Origin: Erigeron canadensis
Lineage: Eukaryota; Streptophyta; Magnoliopsida; Asterales; Asteraceae
Direction: 5' to 3'
Length of the DNA stretch: 64,000 nucleotides
NCBI RefSeq assembly: GCF_010389155.1
Contig: NC_057761.1
Coordinates: forward strand, 57,658,587-57,722,586
Both the position numbers and the translations under genes were made by a program. Within the stretch, counting starts at the first letter, position 1. Each line of letters begins with the position of its first letter. Positions 49,741 to 62,345 of this stretch are shown here, in pieces. The notes beneath the pieces are model-generated. The model did no database searches, was not told the origin of the DNA, and saw only the letters and a program-made list of their open reading frames with translations.

Positions 49741-51360
49741 ATAAGTTATCAATAAACAAATAGAATCTTTTTTTACATCAGCTTAGTGCCACATTCATAT
49801 TCAGTTTCTCCATGTTATGAATTTCCAATAAGATATGAATCAATTTAAATATCTTGCAACAAATTTCCTGTTTATAATTTAGGATTGTGTTATAATCTAC
49901 AAACATATATCAAAAAATATAAAGCATACAGGTATAAAAGTAAGTTAGTAATTATGCTGGTTCGACATGTTTTTATATGAGTATCATGATTTCACGTGAT
50001 GGATTTATCCATAAAAGATAATGGTATATTCATTACCTGTCCACGACCCGACGTGGTCAAGTACTCAAGTTTATTGGTTTTACGCACCCTGATGGTTATT
50101 TGTGGATCATCATGATTCCAATTGCCATATTTTAAAAAAAGACACGGCAAAGAAAGTTATAATCATGTATTCATCTAAACTAAATCATATTTGTTCGAGT
50201 AATAGTTATCGTTAATACTTAAGTTAAGATTCGAACTTTTTCTATTCTCTCTCTTTTAACGTTTCCCTTTTATTGTCTCTCTTTATTGACATTTTTTTTT
50301 AAATATATATACCCTTTACGTGTCAAAGTTAGATTTATACTCCGTATTACTTTTTAAGCAATAAATATTGCATATCGTTAAATTTTGGTTGGCAATTTGC
50401 TTTTAGAAAAATACAAGTCTAGAACATGTGATCATTACCCGTTTTCTCTAACCTGCTTTCGACCAAAAATTTTGATCCGAACTTAGTGGAAATGGCATCT
50501 AGCTCGTTCAAATAATCTTTATCTTTTATGCCCCTGCAAACCCATAGCGGAGAGTATCACATAACACCATAAACTTTGTTTTCTTCTGTTATAGCTATTC
50601 TATAAGTTTCTAACAAACTGAAGTAATTAAGAAATTACAGCAATTCTAAACCTGGTTCAAAAGAGGATCATTCAAAGAATTTGTCGTTATCCTCCCAAAA
50701 GAAGTGCATGAATGTATGGTTAAGCAAAGCCCATAGATGCCACCGGACCCATGTGACCCACTCAATTATGCCTCCATTCTCTTCCACGTTATTCCATTTT
50801 TGTAATACATTAAAATCTTTTATAATTAAGCTAGAAGTTTTAGCTTAAGAGTCTCTAGCTAGCGGTTGAAATATTTATAAGGTATACGAAATGGATAAAC
50901 TATGAGCTTTTTTGTTCCCAGGTTATTCGGAAAATGCGAGTATTCGACTAATATGTTCACAGGAGTCACCATGAATTGAACTTTTCGAACTTTTTTCTTT
51001 GCTACCTTAAGATGTTTACCTAGTGATATTCAAACATGAAATGTTCTTTTATATAAATATTATCATGCCCGACTACTAGAGCACCTAGCTTGATGGTGGT
51101 TAAAGTGTATAAAATATACAGGAAGTTATATTAGAATGCATCCTTTGGATGTATAATTATCCAATATGTCTGCTTAAGAAAGACAATAATACGGCTTACA
51201 ATATATAATACGAGTACCTTGAGTAATGAGTATATGTTTCTTCAAAAGGTCAAAAGGTATAATATATGTGTTTGACAAAATGAAAGGGCCCGTCCTCAAG
51301 GTTCCAAGTATCTTTTTTGAAACTGAAGGGAAACCAGTTAACAATTGCATGGATTAGTGC
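49741..51360. other. Gene-free intergenic sequence upstream of gene C
   Basis: AT-rich with no ORF of note, no transposon ends recognised and no RNA gene. The last 150 bases belong to the gene C promoter. Confidence 0.4.
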
Positions 51361-51406
51361 GAACTCCATGCATTATTCTTTCCTTTTGCTTTATACCCCT
51401 ATAAAT
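51361..51406 (+). promoter_or_regulatory. Promoter of root-cap gene C: RY-like box and TATA box
   Basis: gaactccatgcatt (CATGCAT at 51367-51373) and TATAAAT at 51400-51406. The box and its 5' neighbour gcgaactc match gene A. Confidence 0.6.
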
Positions 51407-51521
51407 GACTTCCAACTTTCCATCAAACAAATCATTCCATTCATACTTCATTTCTTTGTTTCTTATAATAGTAAAATACTACAAGTAGTAGAAAAGAAAA
51501 CGAATCAGCACAGTTTTGGAC

Positions 51522-52973
51522 ATGGGGAAGTCACTCCTTTTTGTGACTTTCCTTATTATTTCAATCATTGGAGCAACCACTGTTGGAGCGTCTGATGATC
51601 ATAAGACTCCGACACCAGTGCCAGCTGGTCCTAAGGCTCCAACACCAGTGCCGGACCCTAAGACCCCGGCACCCGTGCTAGTCCCTAAGACACCTACTCC
51701 GGCACCAAAACCCAAGACACCAGCACCGGCACCTAAGACACCTGCACCGACACCAAAACCTAAGACACCGGCACCCAAACCTAAGACACCGGCACCGGCA
51801 CCCAAACCTAAGACACCGGCACCGGCACCCAAACCTAAGACACCGGCACCAGCACCCAAACCTAAGACACCGGCACCGGCACCCAAACCTAAGACACCTG
51901 CGCCGACACCCAAGCCTAAAACTCCAGCACCGGCACCAAAGCCTAAACCAAAAGATGATGATGAGACTAATTACGATGAGTTGACACCTGACCCAAAATC
52001 AGGATGTGAAAGGGCTTTTTGTAAATCCAAAGTTTGTCAATACAAGACACTAACTTGTCCCAAGGAGTGCCCAGAAAGAAAGCCCAAGAAGAACAAGAAG
52101 AGTAAAGGGTGCCATATTAATTGTGGGAGAAAGTGTGAAGCTACTTGCAAGTGTAAGCAGCCTATTAATTTGTTACGAAATGTTTTTTTTCATTTTAATA
52201 GTTAATCATCTGTATTACTAATGTTAATGTTGGCAGGGAGGAGACCAAAATGTAACGGATATGGCTCTCTGTGTTACGATCCAAGGTTCGTTGGTGGTGA
52301 TGGAGTTATGTTTTACTTCCATGGTGGCAAAGGACGTGATTTCGCTCTTGTCTCAGACACCAACCTTCAAATCAACGCCCATTTCATTGGAAGCCGACCT
52401 AATGGTAGGAAGCGTGACTACACATGGGTTCAATCAGTGGCAGTCATGTTCGACAGCCAATCACTAGTCATTTCAGCCAAGAAAGTACAACAATGGGATG
52501 ACTCTGTGGATGTCCTTCTTGTGAAATGGAACGGTAAAGAAGTCACGGTCCCATTTGATGGAGATTCTGAATGGAAAACCAACACGGGAGTAAGAGATGT
52601 AGTGGTCGAGAGGACTGATGACACCAACACCTTGAAAGTCACTATTGGTGGGTTGGTAGAGATTGACATGAAGGCCATTCCAGTGACCAAAGCAGATGAC
52701 AAAGCTCACAACTACCAGCTACCATCAAGTGACGCTTTTGCCCACTTTGAGTTGCAATTCAAGTTTTCGAATCTTTCAGACGATGTGGAGGGTATCTTGG
52801 GGAAAACATACCAACCGGGGTATGTCAGCCCGGTGAAGAGAGGGATAGCTATGCCTATAATGGGTGGGGAAGACAAGTATGAAACTTCATCCCTTACTTC
52901 CCCTGTTTGCAAACTATGCAGATTTAAGCCACAAACTGAAATGGCTGATGCTATTGGTATCTCTGAATACTGA
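51522..52973 (+). CDS. Root-cap / LEA-related secreted protein C with long proline-rich repeat
   Basis: Two exons, 51522-52152 and 52237-52973 (same phase and junction as A), give 455 aa. Signal peptide about 1-23 (ending TVGAS). Then about 120 residues of Pro-Lys-Thr-Ala repeats, units like APAPKPKTP and [10 protein letters not shown], some fifteen copies, resembling cell-wall hydroxyproline-rich proteins. Next come the Cys-rich basic module ([29 protein letters not shown]) and the Root_cap domain with [19 protein letters not shown], close to gene A. The repeat DNA itself is a minisatellite (51690-51945). The role is probably a wall-bound protein of root cap or seed; no catalytic activity is known. 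ATG 51522 is chosen over 51516 by alignment with A and B. A shadow frame on the minus strand through the repeats is not a gene. Confidence 0.9.
51690..51945. repeat. In-frame minisatellite coding APAPKPKTP units
   Basis: Units of 24-30 bp (ccggcacccaaacctaagac) repeat with few changes, so unequal recombination should vary the number of units between alleles. Confidence 0.85.
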
Positions 52974-53117
52974 TCAACTATTGTAATGTTACAATTTCAT
53001 CTTCTGATTTTCTATTAAATTGTATTAATAATGGAAAGAAAGCCTTCCAAATTTGATTATTATCGATATAATATAATTTTATTCTATAAATAAGAGACAT
53101 GTTCACGTGTTATTTTT

Positions 53118-56100
53118 TCATGCACATGAAGCTTCTACTGCTAAACTTTTCACTACACCTATACAAGGATCACCAAATGTAGCAGTCGCAACTCCAACGT
53201 TACAAGTCCTTGACCCTATGCAAGCCTGTAATGATTAACACTCGTTAGTTGAAACCGTTCAAATGAAAAGATATACACATAAACATAGTCAAATTTGAAA
53301 GAATTGACCTTTTGTATGACTGAAAGGGCGTTGGTACTTCGGCATTTACCATGACTGAAACTTCCACATTTCCCTTGAGGAGTTCCAAAGCTAGCAAATT
53401 TGATTGAAGAGATGACTTGATTAGGATGAGGGCACTCGAGCGAAACTCTTGGCTCTGACTTTGACTTTATTCTTGACTTATCTTGACTCCAAGTGTCTAC
53501 TGGTAGAGGATGAGATTGCGAAACATGTGAACACAAACTTTCCAACTCTTGTGTTGCGAAAGAGATTCTTGTAGGATCCCCTCCTATTTCCTCAAACAAG
53601 ACCATTACATTCCCACTTGGTTTTAACCATGATCGAGGTACATGGTACCTGCAAGCAAGATTAATTTAATTAAAAATAAGATTCGAATGTTAAGAGATAT
53701 GCTCAATAAAGACTTCACTTACAGCTTTTGCGATGGTTTCCCACAATTCTTGAGGCATTTTGATGAACTATATGAGCCCTTGTAACTACAATCTGAACAA
53801 CCACTAGTTGGAGCGATATAAGCTGGCCAATAACGCCCGATGCTTTGACCATTGACCCAAGCCTCGCCTTTCCCCATCCCAGTGAAGTCTATCGCTACTG
53901 GGTTATCACCCGACGGGGCATCAAAATTGGTCTGTTTCAACATAGTTTTTTGTTTAACACACTAATGCAGAGTACAACATGCAATGGTTCTACAAAAAAT
54001 CTTGATATTACCTTATACCAAGTCAAAGGTTGGCTTTTAGGTGACCCTGATACCCATAGTGATGAACCACCAGTGTTTAGGCCTAGTGCTTCTCCTTTGA
54101 GTCCAATTTGATATGTCCACTGCTTGGATGAAAGGTCAACAGACGACCCATTTGTTAATCCCATGAGTTCCACTGGACCAGTAATGCCTGCACCTGTTTT
54201 ATCAAAAAATGCACCATAGTTCTGCACAGTGTACACAAAAATCAGATTAATACTGAATATGTTCACTTTGCTATCTATATTAAATTTTTTAAAAATTTAC
54301 AGAAGTAGGACCTGAAGTCCAACAGTCAAACTCAAGATATCAATTTTGTTCTTTCCGGACTTAAGGGTGATGGGGATATCCTTAGATATCTGAGGTTGTG
54401 ATGCACTCCCAGTTGCACTACCTAAAGGTTAAAAACATTTAAGATTTATCATGACATTTTACAAAAGTTTCAACTTATTGTTTTGACTTGTTTGTACCTT
54501 CAAGTTGATCATTAACAAATAAATGAAAAACATGACCGAGTGATTTCACATGAAGATTCGTTTGAGATCCATCGTGAAGGAAGGGCTCGTCACCTTTAAT
54601 GTCAGCTCTGCGAAAAAGTTGTGGCAAAACCTTAAGAGGTGAATAACTTACCATGAACATGATTGACTCCTTTTCAAAAGTACAAATATAGAAAACTCTT
54701 GTACCTTAATGAATACCATAAATAATCACTTTGATCGGCTGTGGTATTAATTTGCTCCAATAATCCTGGTCTATTGAATGCATCATCACTCGAGATCCCC
54801 ACTGGCTCACTAACATAACTCCAGTCAGATGAAATCGCCTCTGAAGCACCTGACTCATCACTAACACTTGTAGTTACAAACTTTCGGATGGTAGACACAG
54901 AGTTTATCTGTCAAAGCTCAAGTTTAGAAAGACCTCATATTAAATATGTGTTATAACATAGAGCATAAATATGTATTTTCCTGGAATTCAACTTTAAAGT
55001 AATTCATATAAGTATATAACAATGAACTTTAGAATAACTAGGAGTGATCATAAAGTCAAACAAACCTTTGCAGAGTTGAACACTACATTCTTGCAGTCAG
55101 GCAAGATGCTAACAGACCAAGCTGGTAAGTGGTAAGAATTGCCATTAAAAGTCACAGTTGCATCATTTTGTGAATCTATATTCGCCAAAAAAGCAGCACA
55201 TGTTGATGATGTCTTATACACATGAGCCTAATCCCAAAAAAGTTGATGTTAGTGAAGAAAAATGAATCCAGTCACATCTTTAGTTCAAAAGGGATCAAGA
55301 AGAAGGGGAATACATATATTTCACCTCTGCATTGTGACCAAGAGAAGTATATTTTGGGTTGGTTGCCACCAACGCCTCTTCACAAAGCTTTATGGCCTTG
55401 TGTAATTCATTTAAATGGCCCCACTTAGGTTGTCGAGGCGCTCCTGCACAAAATTCAAATTGATAATGCGAGTATACTTTGGCCCCTAAAAATCAAATGA
55501 TTGGAAGAAAAATCTGTTTTATCCAAATTCCAAAAATTCAAATTGATTTTTTTGTCAACAAATCGTAACAATCAGTTTCAAAATGAAAATTTTTTAACAC
55601 CCCTAGATATATAGCAACCGTTGACTAATAAGTACAAATCAATCCCGAAACAAGATTAAGAAGCAAGCGTACCATACTCATCAAGTGGAGCGTCATAATC
55701 GTAACTTGTTGCAATGAATGGTCCTCCAGTACTATGACCAAAATTAGTCCCACCATGGTACTGCAATGAGGCACACAACATATCCACCAATTTTTAACAG
55801 CCTCAAATTGAAAACCTACATAACACACAACACAAATATATACTAACCATGTAGTAGTTTTGAAAGGTCCCGCCTCTTTGGTAAAAGCGTGCAACCGCAA
55901 ACGCAATATCTTCTACTGGTCGATAGGGCACTGCGCCACCAAAAGAAAGAAACCATCCTGTCCAGTTTTCAGTCCACATTGCAGGCTTGTTTTTAGAATT
56001 TGGAGTGAACCCATCACAGTAGAACCCATTGCAAGTGTTTATCTATATTCATAATAAAAAAAAACACATATAAATAGTTATTAACCTAGCTATAAAAAAA

Positions 56101-58083
56101 ACTAAAGAAGTTTAGTCGGTTCTTTATTAGTGTTACCACTGACTCAGGAGCATCCTTTTGTTGGCACATAACCCATGGCACTCCTGTATTCAAAGATGTT
56201 GCCATACTCGCTGCCCATTTAATATAACTTTTCCCAGCAGGCCCATATTTGTCATCAATATTACCATATTCGTTCTCAATCTGGCACGAAAGAGGCCCAA
56301 ATGACGTTTTATAATTATGTCAAACTCAAACTGGATCATAGTGTATTGCTTGATAAACTAACCTGAGATAAGATTATAGGTCCACCCTGAGATGCATAAA
56401 GATTTTCATCCTTCATCATGCCAACTATCTTGGCTGTAAATCGCTTCATTTCAGCCTAAACATATGTGAATTTGGTAAGCAACTGGTTCACCAAAAAAAA
56501 GAAGCTTTTTAATGCTTAGTAACAAAAGAGATAAATCAACCTTATAAGGCTCATTATCTGTTCGAAGCTCAATTCCAGGTATGAAATGTAACCAGAGCGG
56601 AAACCCACTGTTAATATAAATAATAGACTAATGAGCATAAACACCAAAATTTGCAACATTATGAATATCGAATAGTGAAAAAATTGAAATCAGAACTGAC
56701 CCATAATTCCATTCAGCACAAACATAAGGTCCGATTCGAAGATGAACATAAAGACCAGCATCAGCCACTAATTTCACAAATTTGACCAAATCTTTTCTAC
56801 CTTCAAAGTCATACTGTTGAATGCCAAAATTCATGATTAGTTTACAAGTTTATAACTAAGCCACAAATTTCAAAGATGAGTCAAAACCAAATATGCCGAT
56901 AAGCCCCAAAAACTCACTAACCCAAACACCTGGGCTAGATTCAAGAAAATCTTGTAACTTCAAGGGAAAAAAAAAAGTTTTTTTGTAAAACACTAATCAA
57001 CATAATTTTGGTCAATTAAAGAAAGACCAAAGCTATGTCAATTTTCGTAAACACTCAAAACATCAAAAAGCAGTTCCCTCCAAAAAAAAAGTGCAATTCT
57101 TCAAACTCATTATGTTGAAGTCCAAGATTTTGTCAGCATGTCATATGGCAAATGGGTCATATTTGTATTCAGATATTAATTTTAAATTAGCGTAATATTA
57201 AGTTGACCCAAAGATATGTTTAACAAAATCACCAGAACTAGGACGTCTAGTTAAGTTCATGAAAATCTTGTAGCTTCAAGAAAACTTAAAAAACTTATTC
57301 CTTTCTTGACATAGTAAAGTTCCCCACACTAAAAAGCTACACAATATCATGTGAGTGATGTGACTAAAAGTGTAACAACCTAAAAAAAATAAAAAATCAT
57401 CTTTTCCCATTTTCTCAGACACCCAAAATTTCAACAAACATACCCTCCAAACAACTTGCAAAAGGCTACTCCAAACTCCAAAGATTATAGCAATTATTAC
57501 TCATATCCCAAGATTCTTGAAAATAAAAAATAAAGTAGAACCTGATTTTTAACAGGTTCATGCAAATTCCAGAAAACATAAGTTTCAATCACATCCAATC
57601 CTCCTTCTTTTGATTTCTGAATTAGCCCTGGCCACATCTGCAATCCATTTAAAAAGAACCAATTAAAGTTACAACCTTTTTTAGTATCTATAAAAAAAAA
57701 CAAGATTTTACTAATTAACAAGCTAAAGTTATTTTACATAATCACTTGTAATTGCCCATTAAAGATAATGACCAACCACATTATGTAGTATGTACAACGT
57801 GTAACCATTAGCAAAATCCTTTTTTTTTTTTTTAAAAAAAAGTAAAGAAAAGAAAAAAATATATATATGAGCATGTGTGTCGGTGTGGGTGAAGTAGCTA
57901 ATTGTAAAAAAAAAAACAAAACACACATACATCAGGTGTACTTCTTGGATAATGAATAGAACCAGAAACTAACACTCGCCGTGTTCCGTCGATCACCAAT
58001 GCCCGGTGATCATACGTCACATTGACTGCCGTCACCACCGCCGTCACCGCCACCAAAAACCAAAATACCAAAACTCTCATCAT
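53118..58083 (-). CDS. BGAL8: GH35 beta-galactosidase with SUEL lectin domain, BGAL8-like
   Basis: Releases terminal beta-galactose from wall polysaccharides in the apoplast (family knowledge). Seventeen exons join in frame: 58083-57931, 57637-57542, 56813-56701, 56607-56541, 56455-56363, 56280-56137, 56042-55848, 55760-55673, 55443-55325, 55227-55066, 54907-54705, 54607-54498, 54421-54312, 54221-54012, 53931-53723, 53648-53309 and 53225-53118. They give about 839 aa. Signal peptide 1-20. The active-site string [14 protein letters not shown] spans the junction of exons 5 and 6, with acid/base E178; the nucleophile is E247 in MWTENW. The last ~85 residues ([20 protein letters not shown] to VEASCA) are the Cys-rich galactose-binding SUEL lectin. 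No break was seen. The 5' flank has a long AT repeat. Confidence 0.94.
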
Positions 58084-58226
58084 CTTTAAATAAAAACTTA
58101 TCCTTTTCTTCCAATATATATATAGATAACTATCATCTATATAACAGAGGGTATATTTGTTACGATCTTTTTTTCTTAAAGCATTAGTTTTACTTTTGCT
58201 ACAAAGAAAAGATTAAGATTGTACAT

Positions 58227-58231
58227 CAATA

Positions 58232-58284
<53 letters not shown>
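58227..58284. repeat. (AT)n microsatellite in the beta-galactosidase promoter
   Basis: About 58 bp of uninterrupted AT/TA, roughly 150 bp upstream of the ATG of the minus-strand gene. It is likely to be length-variable. Confidence 0.9.
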
Positions 58285-58287
<3 letters not shown>

Positions 58288-59032
58288 AAGTAAAGTATCA
58301 AAAACATAAAATGTGAAGTAACAAAAGATAAAATTTGCCCGGGTCACTGGAAGTTTATAAGTAACGTGTCATCATCATTATCATTTTTCTTAAATGAAAG
58401 CTTAACCTTAAGTTTTTTGTATGTGTGTGTTTGTTGTGGGTCAGTTTAAGTAAAAAATGTGGTACATACAAACTTATATATATATAAAGGAATAAAATTA
58501 TAATAATAATATTATTTATTGGGAAATGATATTAGTACCACAAATTTTAATGAATCTACTAGGTCATACAACTTTCTAATTACACTGTACAAGTTAATAA
58601 AGCATATATATATGTGGTAGATTAATCAATTCATATGAAATATCACACCCCTTATTTGAAATGGTGTATTTTATTTTTTATATTTATATAAATATTGTTA
58701 AAATGGGGAGACTGCAAAATCGTCGCGTATTTCAAAGATGGTGAGTATATATTTTGTTTTCGGAGAACAAGGACAAAATATGGGCAATCACGGAAATGTA
58801 AACAGACCAGAAAAACATAGAGAGTACAGGGTGATGTATTTTACATAACGGTCCCTGTGGTTATGAAATGTGATTTAAGTCCCTTGTAGTTTGGTTAATA
58901 TAGTGTGGCGGGAATTTGGGACAATGATTGATCATTGGCGGGACCCGCTGCGGTTATGGCGCGTACGGTTTAACAACACACTTTATATTTTGTACCACCT
59001 CTTTTTCATCTATCGAATTAATTTGAAGAGTA
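58285..59032. other. Upstream region of the beta-galactosidase gene
   Basis: No gene. Two ggcggga strings (58906-58912 and 58938-58944) look like E2F-type sites but lie about 850 bp from the start codon. 58840-58900 resembles a scrap of a foldback element end (gtccctgtggtt). Confidence 0.35.
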
Positions 59033-59035
59033 TTA

Positions 59036-59317
59036 GGGCGCGTTTGGTTCACAGAATGTTTTTGTAAGGAATGAAATCTTGCAACGGAATTAGATTCCGA
59101 AGGAATGGAATTTGATGGAATGTTTTTTGTTTTTTTAAAATTCAAGAAAATGAAGTAATGAAATTCCATCCAATAACCCCATGGATTGGAGATTCCATCA
59201 TTTGATGAAATGTTTACATTCCAATGGAATGAAATTCCATCATCTTTTGACAACCAAACATACCACGGAATGAAATTCAATTCCAATTCCATCAGAATCT
59301 GTGAACCAAATGCGCCT
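59036..59317. mobile_element. PIF/Harbinger MITE
   Basis: 282 bp flanked by TTA (59033-59035 and 59318-59320). Ends are GGGCGCGTTTGGTTCACAGA and, inverted, AGGCGCATTTGGTTCACAGA. The interior is rich in ggaatgaaattcc-type inverted strings. It encodes nothing. Confidence 0.85.
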
Positions 59318-59320
59318 TTA

Positions 59321-60165
59321 GTTTATCCTATTTCGATGATGATAACTATTTTGATAATGACCGAAAACTATTGTGTGAAATTGTGAATTCATTTTATTTT
59401 TTTGTAAGGCATTGTGGGTATACAATTAGGTTAATTCAATCGTGAAAATAAACAAATAATTTAGTTATTCACCAAATATACTGAAAAAGCATCTAGATGT
59501 TTATTCATTTATTAGATTATGACATGTGTTAATAGTATCGGCCTTGAGAATTTTAACACCCCGGTTGAACAAAGAAAATTATGCCTTAACTTTAACCGAA
59601 TTCAAATATATAAATAACTTTTTTTATAAACGATAATTAGCATTATAATAAATAATTATATATGCATAATAAGATCATAATTTTAGAATTACATACCATA
59701 ATAGTTACTTATTTACCCAATGATCCATGAAGCTCTCATAACATTCTTCATATCAGATGGGTTAATTAGCTCTTTACAATTTATGTTCTCTATGTTTTTG
59801 TTATCAATAATTATTATGGCCAATCCACTAAGTCTTTCTTGAGACATTGTTGATCGAAAACAAGATTTCAATAACTTTTAACATATCTTTTAACATATTA
59901 TACATATAAATTTCAAAAATTTATGCCCCTTTAAAATTTATGCCCCGGTTGAGAATCGGATTTGCACACCCTCTAGACCTCCCATGTGTGTTACTATATT
60001 TTTCAAAAAATTGTTATTTTAAAAAGTAGCAGATAAATTTAACATGCAAATTAAATGTTTTCTCATTTTGGATAGTTGATAATGACTTAGTTGTTGATCT
60101 TCATCACAATAAAAAGTAACCCTTATTAAATTTAACCTGCAAAGTGAAGTTTTATCACTTCATGT
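59321..60165. other. Gene-free AT-rich sequence
   Basis: No gene. Its last part (60045-60120) is the first copy of a ~100-bp direct duplication whose second copy was split by the SINE at 60182. Confidence 0.45.
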
Positions 60166-60181
60166 AGTTGATAATGACTTT

Positions 60182-60514
60182 TTTTAAGGTGAATTTCGCT
60201 TGAAACTTCGTGTTGCGATTCGACAGCGAGAGGTCTAACATATGTTGTCTTAACCGGGTTCGTGCTAGAGAGCTCATCGAAGTAGAAATGCCTATTTCAA
60301 ATACCTAATAGGAAAAAAACCCCTACTAATCCGCCCGAAGGCACGACGATTAATAGGGGTAAACCATGTCCCCTCATACTTGAACCTGGATATACTGAAG
60401 TCAAGCCTTCATAGAAGGACTATCTATATCTTAAAGTTGGTGGAATGAGGATTCGAACCTGAGACCTATAGGTCATCAGGGGAACTCTAAACCATTACAC
60501 CAACTCATCATTGA
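60182..60514 (-). mobile_element. tRNA-derived SINE with 16-bp target duplication
   Basis: On the minus strand it has box A (tggtgtaatggt, plus-strand 60491-60502) and box B (ggttcgaatcc, 60449-60459) at tRNA-like spacing. An unrelated body follows and ends in a short A-run (T-run at 60178-60185). The direct repeat tagttgataatgactt flanks it at 60166-60181 and 60515-60530. 333 bp. It is transcribable by RNA polymerase III in principle. Confidence 0.85.
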
Positions 60515-60530
60515 TAGTTGATAATGACTT

Positions 60531-61813
60531 AGTTGTTGATTTTCATTATAACAAAGAGTAACCCCTCATGAAAATTTTGGAGGAAATAATAAAGCAGGGG
60601 ATGATTAATTTGAAAGGCATTTGATAATTCTAGTTGTTATCTTTCTTTATTTGGCGAGCTAGATACAATTTAAAAACAAAAACCAAAAGACTTAAATTTA
60701 ATTAAAGGATAAGTTGAATGATGAGATTACCATATCCGAATGCCACAATGCCACATAATAAGAAATTATCAACTAACCATAAGGTTGTGGATTCAACTTT
60801 AATAAGAGAGTGGTTTATTAATATATACAAAACAACTATAAGACTAAACTCTTAAACGGGGTACGAGAAAGGTGAGTTGTAAACAGTTTTACCTTTATCA
60901 TAGAGTAGATAGACTGCTTCTATAAAGACCTCCGGTCACAAAGATGTAAAAGTCAAAAAGTATAAAGAGTTTAGTTATCATACCTGTCTGACGAAAATAA
61001 CATAAGAATATATACATGTTTGTGGAATATCAACCGACTACATTAAGATTTAAGAGTATAGAAGAGTGACAAACATGCCATCTAACATACTTTACAATAG
61101 CAACCATATTCACCATACTAAACAACATAAAAGCGTAAGAACATATAATAATAAACATAGCCTCTTGTAAAAAACCAAACATGATTTAATGGTTTGTTAA
61201 TATACTTTTTTTTTAATTTTTTGCTTTTTGAAAGAAAAAAAAAAGAAAAATACTAAACTAAATTGATAATTTAATATCTTTTCTTCCTTTCACATATTTT
61301 CAGTTTAAAACGATTCGAGACTAAAAGCTTATAAAATCTTACCCCATGTTTCTGTGTTTCGCCACTACTGAAAAAGGCTTGGGCAGCAATATGCTTATAT
61401 GCGTTACATGTATTTTATTGTTGTAACAATTATATAAAACTATTTTCACATACATTTTAAGGTATTGAGTTACCTTGTAAAATATTTTTTTCCCCCTTAA
61501 TTTACAACATGTATACATATTACCTGTTCTTTTTTTTTTTTTCCTTCTTTTTTTTTTCTCGTTTATGTTGTGACACAAATTTTACTTTTTCACTTACATT
61601 TACATTTCCGTTTAATTCATTCTTTTCAACAGTCAACGTTGTTCATCATACCTGTTTTACACTTTCGTAATATATGAAATTAGATGTGTTTGTTATTACA
61701 CTCTTATTCTTCATCTTACCTCTCTCAAAGCACATTGCAATGGTATATGAATTTCACTTATTTTCTACAGTGTTATATCATAACCATATAAATTTTATCT
61801 GCATCACCGTCTT
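60531..61813. other. Gene-free AT-rich sequence
   Basis: No gene, no transposon ends recognised. Pyrimidine/purine runs near 61210-61250 and 61530-61560. Confidence 0.45.
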
Positions 61814-61821
61814 GTTGTAGG

Positions 61822-62337
61822 TTGGGCTGTAAACAAACTGAATTATTCACGAACAGTTCATGAACCGTTCGGGGGAAGTTCGTTCGTTCATTTACGTTTA
61901 TGAACGTTTGATAATCTGTTTGTGAACGTTCGTTCGTTTATGTTCATGAACCGTCGTTCGTGAACAATAGTTTGTTTATGTTCGTGAACATTTGTTCGTT
62001 TACATATATATATTTATATACATAATCAACTAAACTATAAAAAATAGTTTAAATATAAATACTTTTTATATAATATATATATATATTATTAAATACCTAG
62101 TTATTCAATAAAAAGTTTATATAAAATAACTTAATTATAAATATTTCGCTCGTTTGTGTACGTTCATTAGTGTTCGTTCAATTCGTTTTTGTTCGTGAAC
62201 ATTCGTTCATGAACACAAACGAACGAACATGAACAAGTCATTATGTTCGTTTATCTGTTCGTGAACCGTTCTTTAAGTTAAACGAACGAACATGAACAAG
62301 ATCTTATTCGTGTTCGTTTGGTTTGTTTACAACCCTA
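61822..62337. mobile_element. hAT-type MITE rich in GTTCGTTC palindromes
   Basis: 516 bp. Ends are TTGGGCTGTAAACAAACTG and, inverted, TAGGGTTGTAAACAAACC. It is flanked by gttgtagg/gttgtaga (61814-61821, 62338-62345), a 7-of-8 match fitting a hAT duplication. The arms are packed with ttcgttcgttcatgaac-type strings, giving one large imperfect hairpin around an AT-rich centre. Confidence 0.75.
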
Positions 62338-62345
62338 GTTGTAGA

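Noticed and set aside
51599..51913. 104-aa minus-strand frame of Gly-Ala-Val-Leu repeats
   Set aside because: It is the antisense shadow of the Pro-Lys-Thr repeats of gene C; no independent start context or family.
53845..54111. 88-aa plus-strand frame within the beta-galactosidase gene
   Set aside because: Antisense to exons 14 and 15, whose protein is clearly recognisable on the minus strand.
60440..60505. Possible tRNA gene (boxes A and B on the minus strand)
   Set aside because: Acceptor and anticodon stems do not close; a 3' body, A-run and target duplication show it is a SINE head.
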